NCBI GenBank assembly: GCA_045544035.1
Contig: JAZPYE010000007.1
Coordinates: 56,946 to 120,945, forward strand
Source: SIG587 sp045544035
Lineage (GTDB): Bacteria > Bacillota > Clostridia > Oscillospirales > Acutalibacteraceae
Length of the DNA: 64,000 bases
Direction of reading: 5' to 3'
The notes beneath the pieces are model-generated. The model saw only the letters and a program-made list of their open reading frames with translations, did no database searches and was not told where the DNA came from. How positions within the stretch are numbered: position 1 is the first letter of the stretch; each line of letters begins with the position of its first letter. Positions 1 to 7,913 of the stretch are shown here, in pieces. The translations under genes and the position numbers were made by a program.

Positions 1-74
1 CCGCCATTGCAAGCGCACTTATCCTTGGTATCATCACCAACATCGTTCTTTCTAAGAAAAAGAAAGCTGAATAA
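1..74 (+). CDS. C-terminal end of a membrane protein (partial)
   Basis: The reading frame is open from the window edge (first full codon at position 3) to TAA at 72-74. The roughly 23 visible residues form one hydrophobic segment (ASALILGIITNIVLS) followed by a lysine-rich tail (KKKKAE). This is the pattern of a last transmembrane helix with a positively charged cytoplasmic end. The family cannot be told from so short a piece. Confidence 0.5.
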   Translation, partial: AIASALILGIITNIVLSKKKKAE

Positions 75-179
75 TTAAAAAGCTATTTATTAAAAATGAA
101 CAAGTCCAGTAAAAACGGACAATAGAAAAAAAGAGTCCCCTATGGTAGAATAAAACCGACTACCATAGGGGGATTTTTT

Positions 180-442
180 ATGCCAAGAGAATATAGAAAC
201 ATAAAGGAATACGAAAGAGAAATATTTGCTTTGCAAGAGCAAGGAAAAACAAATCGAGAAATATGTGAAAAATTTGGATTAAAGCAAAGACAACTTGAAA
301 ATTTCATCAACCGACATAATAGAAATTAAGCAAAGTTTCTCAATTACAATACGAACTTGCAAGAAAAGAACGACAAGTAAAAAGATTGAAAATGGAAAAT
401 GAACTAATGCGGGATTTTCTCTCGCTCACCGAAAGGAAGTGA
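180..442 (+). pseudogene. IS3 orfA fragment (HTH_Tnp)
   Basis: From ATG 180 the frame encodes MPREYRNIKEYEREIFALQE followed by a helix-turn-helix (TNREICEKFGLKQRQLENFI) and stops at 327-329. The typical orfA ending (ARKERQVKRLKMENELMRDF...LTERK) continues in another frame and stops at 440-442. About 30 codons of the usual basic linker seem to be missing around 325-345, which accounts for both the frame change and the short length. IS3 orfA proteins bind the terminal repeats and are normally joined to orfB by frameshifting; this copy cannot be functional. Confidence 0.75.
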
Positions 443-579
443 GGACAATCGTAAAACTTCAGACCTATGAGGAGGCGCGCCTCCTCATAGGTGAGTACAT
501 CCATTTCTACAATAACCAACGCATACAACTTAAAACAAAACTGACTCCGCTCGAAAAACGAAGTCAGTATATTGCTTAA
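439..579 (+). pseudogene. IS3 orfB fragment (transposase ends fused)
   Basis: The frame starts at GTG 439 (VRTIVKLQ), overlaps the orfA stop, and jumps directly into the conserved C-terminal end of IS3 transposases (YIHFYNNQRIQLKTKLTPLE, then KRSQYIA and TAA at 577-579). The whole DDE catalytic core, roughly 200 or more codons, is missing. The join lies next to a 30-bp perfect palindrome at 463-492. Confidence 0.75.
463..492. repeat. 30-bp perfect palindrome
   Basis: The 15 bases at 463-477 (ACCTATGAGGAGGCG) are exactly the reverse complement of 478-492, with no spacer. The palindrome lies inside the orfB remnant at the presumed deletion junction. It would form a GC-rich hairpin or cruciform. 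Confidence 0.9.
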
Positions 580-652
580 AATTTAATCTTCTCTACCATA
601 GAGCACTTTTTTGTGCTGTCCGCACAAATTGGGGCGGTTCATTGCCTCCTCT

Positions 653-1426
653 TTATTTATTTATAATCTCATAATTTCTTAAAATCACCTTTTCGCCGCG
701 CCAGGTGTAGGCTCTATCGGTGTAATTCTCGGTGGGGGAGAAGCAGGAGCGATAAGAGCTTAAAAACTCGGCAATATCGGTTAAGTCTTTGCCTTTGTTT
801 TCAGGGCAGACCTCACTGCAAATGTCACAGCCCCAAACACAGCCGCTTGTTTTAATCATAGCCTGCTGTTCTGCTGAGAGCTGGCCTTTTTGCTGTGTGA
901 TTTTGGAAAGGCAGGCCTCTTTATTAAGCCCCACAGGACAGGCTTTTTTGCATTTTCCACAGTTTATGCAGGGGGTGGGGGAATGGTCGGTGACATTTAA
1001 ATCCAAATTGGTTACAATTTCACCTAAAAAAACGAAACTTCCAAATTTATCATCAATGAAAAGTCCGTTTTGCCCCACTCTTCCGAGTCCTGTTTTTGAT
1101 AGGGCTAAAACCTCGTTTACGGGGGAGTTATCGATGAAAGGCTCAAAGGCGTTTTCGGGGAAAAGCGCCTTTAGTTTTTTTGCCGCATTTTTAAGCATTT
1201 CGCCGCAAACAAGGTGATAATCTTTAGCGGCGGCATAACGGCTGATGTTTTTGGGCGGTGCATTTTCCACCTTATAGGGAAAAACGGCGCAAATCACCGT
1301 TTTTGCATTTTCGGGCAAACGAGCCAAATTTCGGCAGGGGAGAAGGGCGTTTTTAACCCCCTCGTAATTGCAAAAGCCCACTCTATTTATGCCGCAGGAA
1401 TTTAAAATTTCTCTAATTTTTTCCAT
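653..1426 (-). CDS. QueG-like epoxyqueuosine reductase family iron-sulfur protein
   Basis: A 257-residue protein resembling QueG, the cobalamin-dependent enzyme that reduces epoxyqueuosine to queuosine in tRNA. The N-terminal half (DUF1730-like) is followed by two 4Fe-4S motifs around residues 155-205: CINCGKCKKACP and CVWGCDICSEVCP. This spacing is characteristic of the family. It is shorter than classical QueG (about 310-380 residues) and lacks the C-terminal HEAT-like part, as many clostridial homologues do. It starts 2 bp after the stop of the upstream ABC gene, so the two are probably co-transcribed. A general ferredoxin-like reductase role cannot be excluded. Confidence 0.75.
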   Translation of the reverse strand: MEKIREILNSCGINRVGFCNYEGVKNALLPCRNLARLPENAKTVICAVFPYKVENAPPKNISRYAAAKDYHLVCGEMLKNAAKKLKALFPENAFEPFIDNSPVNEVLALSKTGLGRVGQNGLFIDDKFGSFVFLGEIVTNLDLNVTDHSPTPCINCGKCKKACPVGLNKEACLSKITQQKGQLSAEQQAMIKTSGCVWGCDICSEVCPENKGKDLTDIAEFLSSYRSCFSPTENYTDRAYTWRGEKVILRNYEIINK

Positions 1427-1428
1427 AG

Positions 1429-3363
1429 CTATTCAAGCTCAAAGGCGCCTGTGTAAAGCTGATAGTAGGTGCCTTTTTTCGCTATCAGCTCATCATGGGT
1501 GCCGCGCTCAATAATACGGCCCTTGTCCAGCACCATAATAACATCGGAATTCATAACGGTGGAAAGCCTGTGAGCGATAACAAAAACAGTTCTGCCTTGC
1601 ATTAACTTATCCATTCCTGCCTGAACAAGCGCTTCGGTGCGGGTGTCAATGGAGGAGGTTGCCTCATCGAGAATCATAACAGGTGGGTCGGCAACGGCGG
1701 CGCGTGCAATGGCAATAAGCTGGCGCTGCCCTTGGGATAAATTGGCGCCGTTATTTGTAAGCAAAGTGTTATAGCCCTCGGGCAGTCGGCGAATGAAATC
1801 ATCGGCACCTGCAAGGCGGGCGGCCTCGATGCACTGCTCATCGGTGGCATTAAGCTCACCATAGCGAATGTTATCCATAACCGTGCCTGTGAAGAGGTTT
1901 GTTTCCTGCAAAACAATGCCGAGGGAGCGCCTTAAATCGGCTTTTTTAATTTTGTTAATGTTAATACCGTCATAACGCACTTTGCCATCGGCAATGTCAT
2001 AAAAACGGTTAATAAGGTTTAAAATGGTGGTTTTTCCTGCACCCGTTGCGCCAACAAAGGCGACCTTTTGGCCGGGGCGAGCGTAAACCGAAACATCGTA
2101 AAGCACCTGCTTGTTTTCCTCATAGCCAAAATCAACCCCAGTCATAGTCACATCACCCTGAAGAGGGGTGTAGGTAACACTGCCATCGGCGCAGTGCGGG
2201 TGTTTCCAGGCCCAACGGCCAGTGTGTTTCTCGGTTTCTTTAATATTGCCGTTTTCATCAATTTCGGCATTAACAAGGGTAACGTAGCCTTCATCGGCCT
2301 CGGGTGTGCTGTCCATAAGCTCAAAAATACGCTGTGCGCCTGCCAGCGCCATTGCAATGGAGTTAAACTGCTGTGCAACCTGGTTAACATTGCCTGTGAA
2401 CTGTTTGGTCATGTTAAGGAAGGGGATAATAATATCAATGGTAAAGGGCAGTCCTGCAATGCCTATGTTTGGCATTCCGGAAATAAGGAAAAGGCCGCCA
2501 GCGGTGGCGCAAATAACATAAAGAATGTTGCCGAGGTTCATGGTTATGGGGCCGAGCACATTGGCGTAGGCGTGGGCGCGGAAGCCAACCTCATAAAGCT
2601 CATCGTTTAGCTTTTCGAAATCCTCTTTAACCCTTTCCTCGCGGGAAAAGACCTTAACCACCTTTTGGCCTGTCATAATTTCCTGAATAAAGCCCTCGGC
2701 CTTACCAACGGCCTTTTGCTGCGCCATGAAGAACTTAGCACTGCCGCCGCCGATTTTGCCTGAAATAATAAACATTGCGATAACGCCGCAAAGAACAACC
2801 AGGGTCATAGGGATAGAGTACCACAGCATAATGGAAAGCACGGTGGTAACAATGATGACCGACTGCAAAAGGTGGGGAAGTGACTGGGACACAAGCTGTC
2901 TGAGAGTGTCAATATCGTTGGTATAATGGCTCATAATGTCGCCGTGCTTATTTTGGTCAAAATATTTAATGGGCAAATTCTGCATTCCATCAAACATTTT
3001 GCATCTCATTTTGGATAAAAAGCCTTGCGTTATGAAGGTCATAAGCTGGGTGTGGAGGAACATAAAAATGAGGGAAAGCACATAAAGCACAACAAGGGTG
3101 ATGATTTTGGGTAAAATTTCACCCATTGCCGCAGTTATATCGGTGGAGCCCATATCAAGATATTTTGTGATAACAGCCAAAACCTGTTGTGTAAACACCG
3201 AGGGAATGGCCGAAACAAGGGATGAAAAGACAATGCAAAAACAGGTGAAGGGCAAAAGTGCGGGATAATATTTAAAGAGCATTTTAACAACACGAAGCAG
3301 CATTTTAGGGTCAAGCTTTCTTGTTGCTTTAGCGCCTTTTGGTAGCTGTGCCGGTCTACTCAT
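1429..3363 (-). CDS. ABC exporter half-transporter, subunit with canonical Walker B
   Basis: A 644-residue membrane-fused ABC half-transporter: six transmembrane helices in about residues 30-330, then an ATPase domain. The Walker A motif is GATGAGKTT, Walker B is VMILDEATSSID with the catalytic Glu, and the H-loop is IAHRLS. The signature motif is changed to LSQGQ (normally LSGGQ). A stretch of about 40 extra residues lies between the membrane and ATPase domains (around TGRWAWKHPHCADG). It overlaps the upstream half-transporter gene by 8 bp. The pair fits an asymmetric heterodimeric exporter of the BmrCD/TM287-288 type, probably for drugs, lipids or peptides; the substrate is unknown. Confidence 0.9.
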   Translation of the reverse strand: MSRPAQLPKGAKATRKLDPKMLLRVVKMLFKYYPALLPFTCFCIVFSSLVSAIPSVFTQQVLAVITKYLDMGSTDITAAMGEILPKIITLVVLYVLSLIFMFLHTQLMTFITQGFLSKMRCKMFDGMQNLPIKYFDQNKHGDIMSHYTNDIDTLRQLVSQSLPHLLQSVIIVTTVLSIMLWYSIPMTLVVLCGVIAMFIISGKIGGGSAKFFMAQQKAVGKAEGFIQEIMTGQKVVKVFSREERVKEDFEKLNDELYEVGFRAHAYANVLGPITMNLGNILYVICATAGGLFLISGMPNIGIAGLPFTIDIIIPFLNMTKQFTGNVNQVAQQFNSIAMALAGAQRIFELMDSTPEADEGYVTLVNAEIDENGNIKETEKHTGRWAWKHPHCADGSVTYTPLQGDVTMTGVDFGYEENKQVLYDVSVYARPGQKVAFVGATGAGKTTILNLINRFYDIADGKVRYDGININKIKKADLRRSLGIVLQETNLFTGTVMDNIRYGELNATDEQCIEAARLAGADDFIRRLPEGYNTLLTNNGANLSQGQRQLIAIARAAVADPPVMILDEATSSIDTRTEALVQAGMDKLMQGRTVFVIAHRLSTVMNSDVIMVLDKGRIIERGTHDELIAKKGTYYQLYTGAFELE

Positions 3364-5113
3364 TTATTCCACCTGCCTTTACCTGCTGTGTGTAAACCTC
3401 ACGGTAAATTTCACTGCTACTTAGCAATTTCTCGTGGGTACCCAGTGCCGAAATACTGCCGCCATCAAGGACAACAATTAAATCGGCATCCATAACCGAA
3501 GCCACACGCTGTGCAATGATGATTTTGGTGGTTTCGGGGATAAACTTTTTAAAGCCTAAACGAATAAGCGCATCGGTTTTTGTGTCAACCGCACTTGTTG
3601 AGTCATCAAGAATTAAAATTTTAGGTTTTCGAACAAGGGCACGGGCAATGCAAAGGCGCTGTTTTTGACCGCCCGAAACATTGGTGCCGCCCTGCTCAAT
3701 AAAGGTGTCGTAACCATCGGGGAAGGAGGTTACAAAATCGTGCGCCTGGGCAAGCTTGCAGGCCTCAATCAGTTCCTCATCGGTAGCATTTTCATTGCCC
3801 CAACGCAGGTTTTCCTTAATGGTGCCCGAAAACAGCAGATTTTTCTGCAAAACCATTGCAACGCTGCCTCTGAGCGTATCAAGGTCATATTCTTTTACAT
3901 TTTTGCCGCCAACAAGCAGCTCACCCTCGGTGACATCATAAAGGCGGTCAATAAGCTGTACAAGGGTGGTTTTACTGGAGCCTGTGCCGCCGAGAATACC
4001 AACGGTCATTCCCGATTTAATCTCTAAATTTATGTTTTTAAGGGCAAACTGTTCGGCAGTTTTAGAATATTTAAAGGAAACATTTTTAAATTCAACACTG
4101 CCGTTTTCAACGGTGTAAACGGGGTTTTCGGGGTTTGAAAGCTCTGGCACCTCGGTTAAAACCTCATAAATTCGTTTAATGCTTTCTGCCGACATGGTAA
4201 GCATTACATAAATCATTGAAAGCATCATAAGTTGCATTAGAATTTGCATACCGTAGGTGAGCATTGCGGAAATTTCACCAACATTTATAAGGGTGCCACC
4301 GCTTTTAATAACAAGGTGGGAGCCAACCAGAAGCACAAAGACCATATTAAAATAAATGCAAATTTGCATTAAGGGGCCATTGAGCGCCACAATGCGCTCG
4401 GCACGGGTGAAATCAATCCTTATATTTTCGCTGGCGGTGCCGAACTTTTCCTTTTCGTAATCCTCACGGGCAAAGCCCTTAACAACACGCATTGCCCGAA
4501 CATTTTCTTCAATGGATTCATTTAAGCGGTCATACTTTTTAAACACGCGGCGGAAGGAGGGCATAGCCTTTCTTGCCACCATTAAAAGACCGAAAACAAG
4601 GAAGGGAATGATAACCACAAAGCTGGTTGCCAAGGCTCCGCCCATAACGTATGCCATAATAACGGCGAAAATGAGCATAAGTGGAGCTCTGACCGCCGTT
4701 CTTATAATCATCATAAAGGACATTTGCACGTGGGTTATGTCGGTTGTAAGGCGGGTAACGAGAGATGAGGTTGAAAACTTATCAATGTTGCTAAAGGAAA
4801 AGGTTTGAATGCGGGAGAAAACATCGCGCCTTAAATTCCTTGCAAAGCCAGATGAAGCTTTAGCGCTGGTGAAAGCCGCAAGACCGCCGCAAGCAAGGGA
4901 CAAAACTGCAAGCAAAACGAGCACGGCGCCTGTTTTTAAAACATCGCCCATGCTTATTGCTCCCGTTGCCGCGCCGCTTTGAATGGAGTTTATAAGATTA
5001 GCGGTTAAAAAGGGGATAAAACATTCAATAACAACCTCACCCGTCATTAAAAGCACGGTGAGAATGGTGGGGAGTTTAAACTCTCCAACGCACTTTAAAA
5101 GGCGTTTAAACAT
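3356..5113 (-). CDS. ABC exporter half-transporter, subunit with degenerate catalytic site
   Basis: A 585-residue partner of the previous gene, with an N-terminal six-helix domain and a C-terminal ATPase. Walker A is GGTGSSKTT and the signature is the canonical VSGGQ. Walker B reads ILILDDSTSAVD, with Asp in place of the catalytic Glu, and the H-loop His is Gln (IIAQRVAS). In known heterodimers such as TM287/288 this set of changes marks the subunit whose Walker motifs build the non-hydrolysing site, paired with the partner's altered LSQGQ. It is first in the exporter pair, 48 bp after the HAD gene. No MarR-type regulator lies beside it. Confidence 0.9.
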   Translation of the reverse strand: MFKRLLKCVGEFKLPTILTVLLMTGEVVIECFIPFLTANLINSIQSGAATGAISMGDVLKTGAVLVLLAVLSLACGGLAAFTSAKASSGFARNLRRDVFSRIQTFSFSNIDKFSTSSLVTRLTTDITHVQMSFMMIIRTAVRAPLMLIFAVIMAYVMGGALATSFVVIIPFLVFGLLMVARKAMPSFRRVFKKYDRLNESIEENVRAMRVVKGFAREDYEKEKFGTASENIRIDFTRAERIVALNGPLMQICIYFNMVFVLLVGSHLVIKSGGTLINVGEISAMLTYGMQILMQLMMLSMIYVMLTMSAESIKRIYEVLTEVPELSNPENPVYTVENGSVEFKNVSFKYSKTAEQFALKNINLEIKSGMTVGILGGTGSSKTTLVQLIDRLYDVTEGELLVGGKNVKEYDLDTLRGSVAMVLQKNLLFSGTIKENLRWGNENATDEELIEACKLAQAHDFVTSFPDGYDTFIEQGGTNVSGGQKQRLCIARALVRKPKILILDDSTSAVDTKTDALIRLGFKKFIPETTKIIIAQRVASVMDADLIVVLDGGSISALGTHEKLLSSSEIYREVYTQQVKAGGINE

Positions 5114-5161
5114 TTAAAATTTCGCTTCCTTTCGAAGAATAGGGTTCAAATATGGAAAAAA

Positions 5162-5857
5162 TCAAAGGGAATTGATTTTTTTGACTAAATCGGGAATTTC
5201 GGAAACATCGTTTGCCTCATAGGGGGCTCGCTCTATGGTTTCATCGGGCCAAAGGCCAATGGTTTTAACCCAAACGGGAACAAAACCACCGTTTCTGGCG
5301 CCCATAACATCGTTAAAGGGGTTGTCACCCACATAAAGCAAGCTTTCGGGAGGGCACCCCAGCTTTTCGCTCATTGCCTTAAAGGCGGCGGGGTGGGGCT
5401 TTGCAGGGTATTTTTCATCATCGCAAATGATAACCTCATCAAAAAAATGCCAAAGGTTCATTAAATCAAGTTTAATACTTTGATTTGCAACTTTTCCGTT
5501 GGTGATAAGCGCAACCTTAAGCCCCAATTGGCGAAGTTCGGTTAAAACGCTTTCGGTAAAGGGGTACTTAACTGCCGCAATAGGCCAGCAGTATTTAAAA
5601 AGGCAGCCCCAAACATCTTCGCCGGTGGTGCCGGGTAAGAAAACGCCGGCATCAACAAGCTTGTTTGCGGTGTAGTCCCACCCGTAATAAATATTTTTTC
5701 TTTCAATTTCAATTAGTTTTTCGATGAAATCGTGCTCTGTTAAATGAGATGGAATTTTATCTCGAAGCCGCTTGTACATTTCGGGCAAAACAGCGCGAAG
5801 GGTAGCGTAACGGTCGAATAAGGTGTGGTCTAAATCAAAAACAACGCCTTTAATCAT
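5162..5857 (-). CDS. HAD-superfamily hydrolase (YjjG-like)
   Basis: A 231-residue cytosolic phosphatase-like protein. Motif I is FDLDHTLFD near the N-terminus, with the nucleophile Asp and the second Asp. Motif II is the Thr of ALITNGK, and motif III/IV is represented by KPHP and YVGDNPFNDVMGARN. A helical C1 cap lies between motifs I and II. This matches the nucleotidase/phosphoglycolate phosphatase branch of the HAD family, and substrates in this group cannot be predicted reliably. AGGAG lies just upstream of the ATG. It follows lepA by 15 bp and is probably in the same transcript. Confidence 0.85.
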   Translation of the reverse strand: MIKGVVFDLDHTLFDRYATLRAVLPEMYKRLRDKIPSHLTEHDFIEKLIEIERKNIYYGWDYTANKLVDAGVFLPGTTGEDVWGCLFKYCWPIAAVKYPFTESVLTELRQLGLKVALITNGKVANQSIKLDLMNLWHFFDEVIICDDEKYPAKPHPAAFKAMSEKLGCPPESLLYVGDNPFNDVMGARNGGFVPVWVKTIGLWPDETIERAPYEANDVSEIPDLVKKINSL

Positions 5858-5872
5858 TTTTATCTCCTCAAA

Positions 5873-7678
5873 TTATTCATCAAGCTTTAAAACTGCCATA
5901 AATGCTTCTTGAGGCACCTCTACGCTGCCAAGCTGGCGCATTCTCTTTTTGCCTTCCTTTTGTTTTTCAAGTAGTTTTTTCTTTCTCGTAATATCGCCGC
6001 CGTAGCACTTGGCAAGAACATCTTTTCTAAGGGCCTTAACGGTCTCACGGGCAATAACCTTGCCGCCAACGGCAACCTGAATGGGCACCTCAAAAAGCTG
6101 GCGGGGAATAAATTCCTTAAGGCGCTCGGCAATTTTTCTTGCCCTACCGTAGGAATTATCAGCGTGAACAATGAAGGAAAGGGCATCAACAACATCCCCT
6201 GCAAGCAGAACATCAAGCTTTACAAGGCGGGAGGCTTCATATCCCTTCATTTCGTAGTCATAGCTGGCATAGCCCTTGGTACGGGATTTTAGGGCATCGA
6301 AAAAGTCATAAACAATTTCACCCATAGGCATAATGTAGTGAATGTCAACGCGGTCCCCCATATATTTCATATCGGTGTAGGTGCCGCGCCTTTCCTCGCA
6401 AAGCTGCATAATTGCGCCAACGAAGCTGCTGGGGGAATAAATATGCACATCGGCAACAGGCTCAAAGGCTTTTAGAATGGTTGCAGGGTCGGGGTAGTTG
6501 GTGGGGTTATCCACCGACACGGTTTCCCCGTTTGTAAGTTCAAATTTATAGATAACGCTGGGGGCGGTGGTAACAAGGTCTAAATTATATTCTCGCTCTA
6601 ACCTTTCCTGAATGATTTCCATGTGCAAAAGGCCCAAAAAGCCGCAACGGAAGCCGAAGCCCAGCGCTGATGATGTTTCGGGCTCGTAAAGCAGGGAAGC
6701 ATCATTAAGTTGCAGTTTTTCAAGAGCTTCTCTAAGGTCGCCGTAGCGTGCGCCATCGGCAGGGTAAATTCCGCAAAAAACAACGGGGGTTGCCTTGCGA
6801 TAGCCTTCAAGTGCCTCGGTTGCAGGGGAGTCGGCAAGGGTAATAGTATCACCAACCTGGGCCTCACTAACAGTTTTAATGGAAGCGGCAAGGTAGCCAA
6901 CCTCGCCTGCCTCAAGGCAGTCACACTGTTCTAAAGCAAGGGCGCCCTTTCGGCCAAGCTCCACAACCTGCATGGTGGCGCCTGTTGCCATCATTTTAAT
7001 GGTGTCGCCAACCTTAATTTTGCCGCTAACAACGCGGAAGAAAACCACAACGCCCTTGTAGGGGTCATAGTAAGAATCGAAAATAAGGGCTTTAAGAGGG
7101 GCGGTTCTATCCCCCTTGGGGGCAGGAATATCGGTGATAATTCGCTCCAGCACCTCTTCAACATTTATGCCGTTTTTGGCGCTGATTTTGGGGCAGCCAA
7201 CTGCGGGAATTCCAATAATGTCCTCAATTTCACTTATAACCCTATCGGGCTCGGCAGAGGGCAGGTCAATTTTATTGACAACGGGTAAAAGTTCAAGCCC
7301 GTGGTCGGCGGCAAGGTAGGTGTTGGCAAGGGTTTGGGCCTCAATGCCCTGAGAAGCATCAACAACCAGCACCGCACCCTCGCAGGCGGCAAGGGAGCGT
7401 GAAACCTCATAGTGAAAGTCAACATGGCCTGGGGTGTCAATTAAATTAAGCTCATATTTAACCCCAGCACTTGCGGTGTAATAAAGGGTTATAGCGTGTG
7501 CCTTAATGGTAATACCACGCTCTCTTTCAAGCTCCATGCTGTCAAGAATCTGCTCCTCCATCTCTCTTTGAGATACCGAGTCAGTAAGCTCCAGCATTCG
7601 GTCAGCCAAGGTGGATTTACCATGGTCAATATGGGCGATAATACAAAAATTTCTTATGTTTTCAAGTGGGAATGACAC
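5873..7678 (-). CDS. lepA: Elongation factor 4 (LepA), ribosomal GTPase
   Basis: A roughly 600-residue translation GTPase that acts on the ribosome. It has the G1 motif AHIDHGKST, the G2/G3 region with ERGITIK and DTPGH, G4 NKID, EF-G-like domains II, III and V, and the LepA-specific C-terminus ending in KRMRQLGSVEVPQEAFM. I chose the GTG at 7678 because AGGAGAG lies 6 nt upstream and the protein then starts VSFPLENIRNFC as in other LepA proteins. A longer frame from 7732 would add 18 unlike residues. It is first in a minus-strand run with the HAD, ABC and QueG-like genes. Confidence 0.97.
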   Translation of the reverse strand: MSFPLENIRNFCIIAHIDHGKSTLADRMLELTDSVSQREMEEQILDSMELERERGITIKAHAITLYYTASAGVKYELNLIDTPGHVDFHYEVSRSLAACEGAVLVVDASQGIEAQTLANTYLAADHGLELLPVVNKIDLPSAEPDRVISEIEDIIGIPAVGCPKISAKNGINVEEVLERIITDIPAPKGDRTAPLKALIFDSYYDPYKGVVVFFRVVSGKIKVGDTIKMMATGATMQVVELGRKGALALEQCDCLEAGEVGYLAASIKTVSEAQVGDTITLADSPATEALEGYRKATPVVFCGIYPADGARYGDLREALEKLQLNDASLLYEPETSSALGFGFRCGFLGLLHMEIIQERLEREYNLDLVTTAPSVIYKFELTNGETVSVDNPTNYPDPATILKAFEPVADVHIYSPSSFVGAIMQLCEERRGTYTDMKYMGDRVDIHYIMPMGEIVYDFFDALKSRTKGYASYDYEMKGYEASRLVKLDVLLAGDVVDALSFIVHADNSYGRARKIAERLKEFIPRQLFEVPIQVAVGGKVIARETVKALRKDVLAKCYGGDITRKKKLLEKQKEGKKRMRQLGSVEVPQEAFMAVLKLDE

Positions 7679-7720
7679 AAAATCTCTCCTCAAAAAAGAT
7701 TTTTGATAATATACCACATA

Positions 7721-7749
7721 ATTATAACACAAAATTCATTACAATACAA
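7721..7749 (-). promoter_or_regulatory. Predicted sigma-A promoter for lepA
   Basis: Reading the minus strand, TTGTAT (7749-7744) is followed after 17 bp by a perfect TATAAT (7726-7721), about 40 bp upstream of the lepA GTG. Confidence 0.6.
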
Positions 7750-7829
7750 ATAAATATTATTTAATAAATTGTTAATATTTTTAGGCAAATTCACCGCGAA
7801 AATTGCCGAAAAAGAAAGTGAAACTTTTA

Positions 7830-7858
7830 TTGAAAATTGAGGGTAAAAAGTGTATAAT
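7830..7858 (+). promoter_or_regulatory. Predicted sigma-A promoter for mfd
   Basis: TTGAAA at 7830-7835 and a perfect TATAAT at 7853-7858, separated by 17 bp, lie 55 bp upstream of the mfd start. Confidence 0.7.
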
Positions 7859-7913
7859 GAATTAAGTGCGAAAAAGCACGGCATCCATTATTTTTTCTTA
7901 AAGGATTTTTTAA

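Larger units (their letters stand above)
97..641 (+). mobile_element. Internally deleted IS3-family element (non-autonomous remnant)
   Basis: Both ends carry related inverted repeats: TGAAC at 97 and its complement ending at 641, then CGGACA, then CTATGGTAGA nearer the inside on each side. Between them lie an IS3-type orfA with its middle missing and the first and last parts of orfB. The total length of about 545 bp compares with roughly 1.2-1.5 kb for a full IS3 element, so most of the transposase, including the integrase core, is gone. No target duplication is obvious (AAAAA on the left, TTGCC on the right). The shared ends suggest it could once have been moved in trans by a full-length relative. 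Confidence 0.75.

Noticed and set aside
320..345. Programmed frameshift signal in the IS3 remnant
   Set aside because: The frame change is explained by the missing orfA linker; no A6G-type slippery run with a stem-loop is present.
789..1217. A 142-codon open frame antisense to the QueG-like gene
   Set aside because: No recognisable protein features, and it is fully covered by the iron-sulfur protein on the other strand.
2068..2610. A 180-codon open frame antisense to the ABC transporter gene
   Set aside because: It is a codon-bias shadow; it has no ribosome site and the opposite strand encodes an unmistakable ABC exporter.
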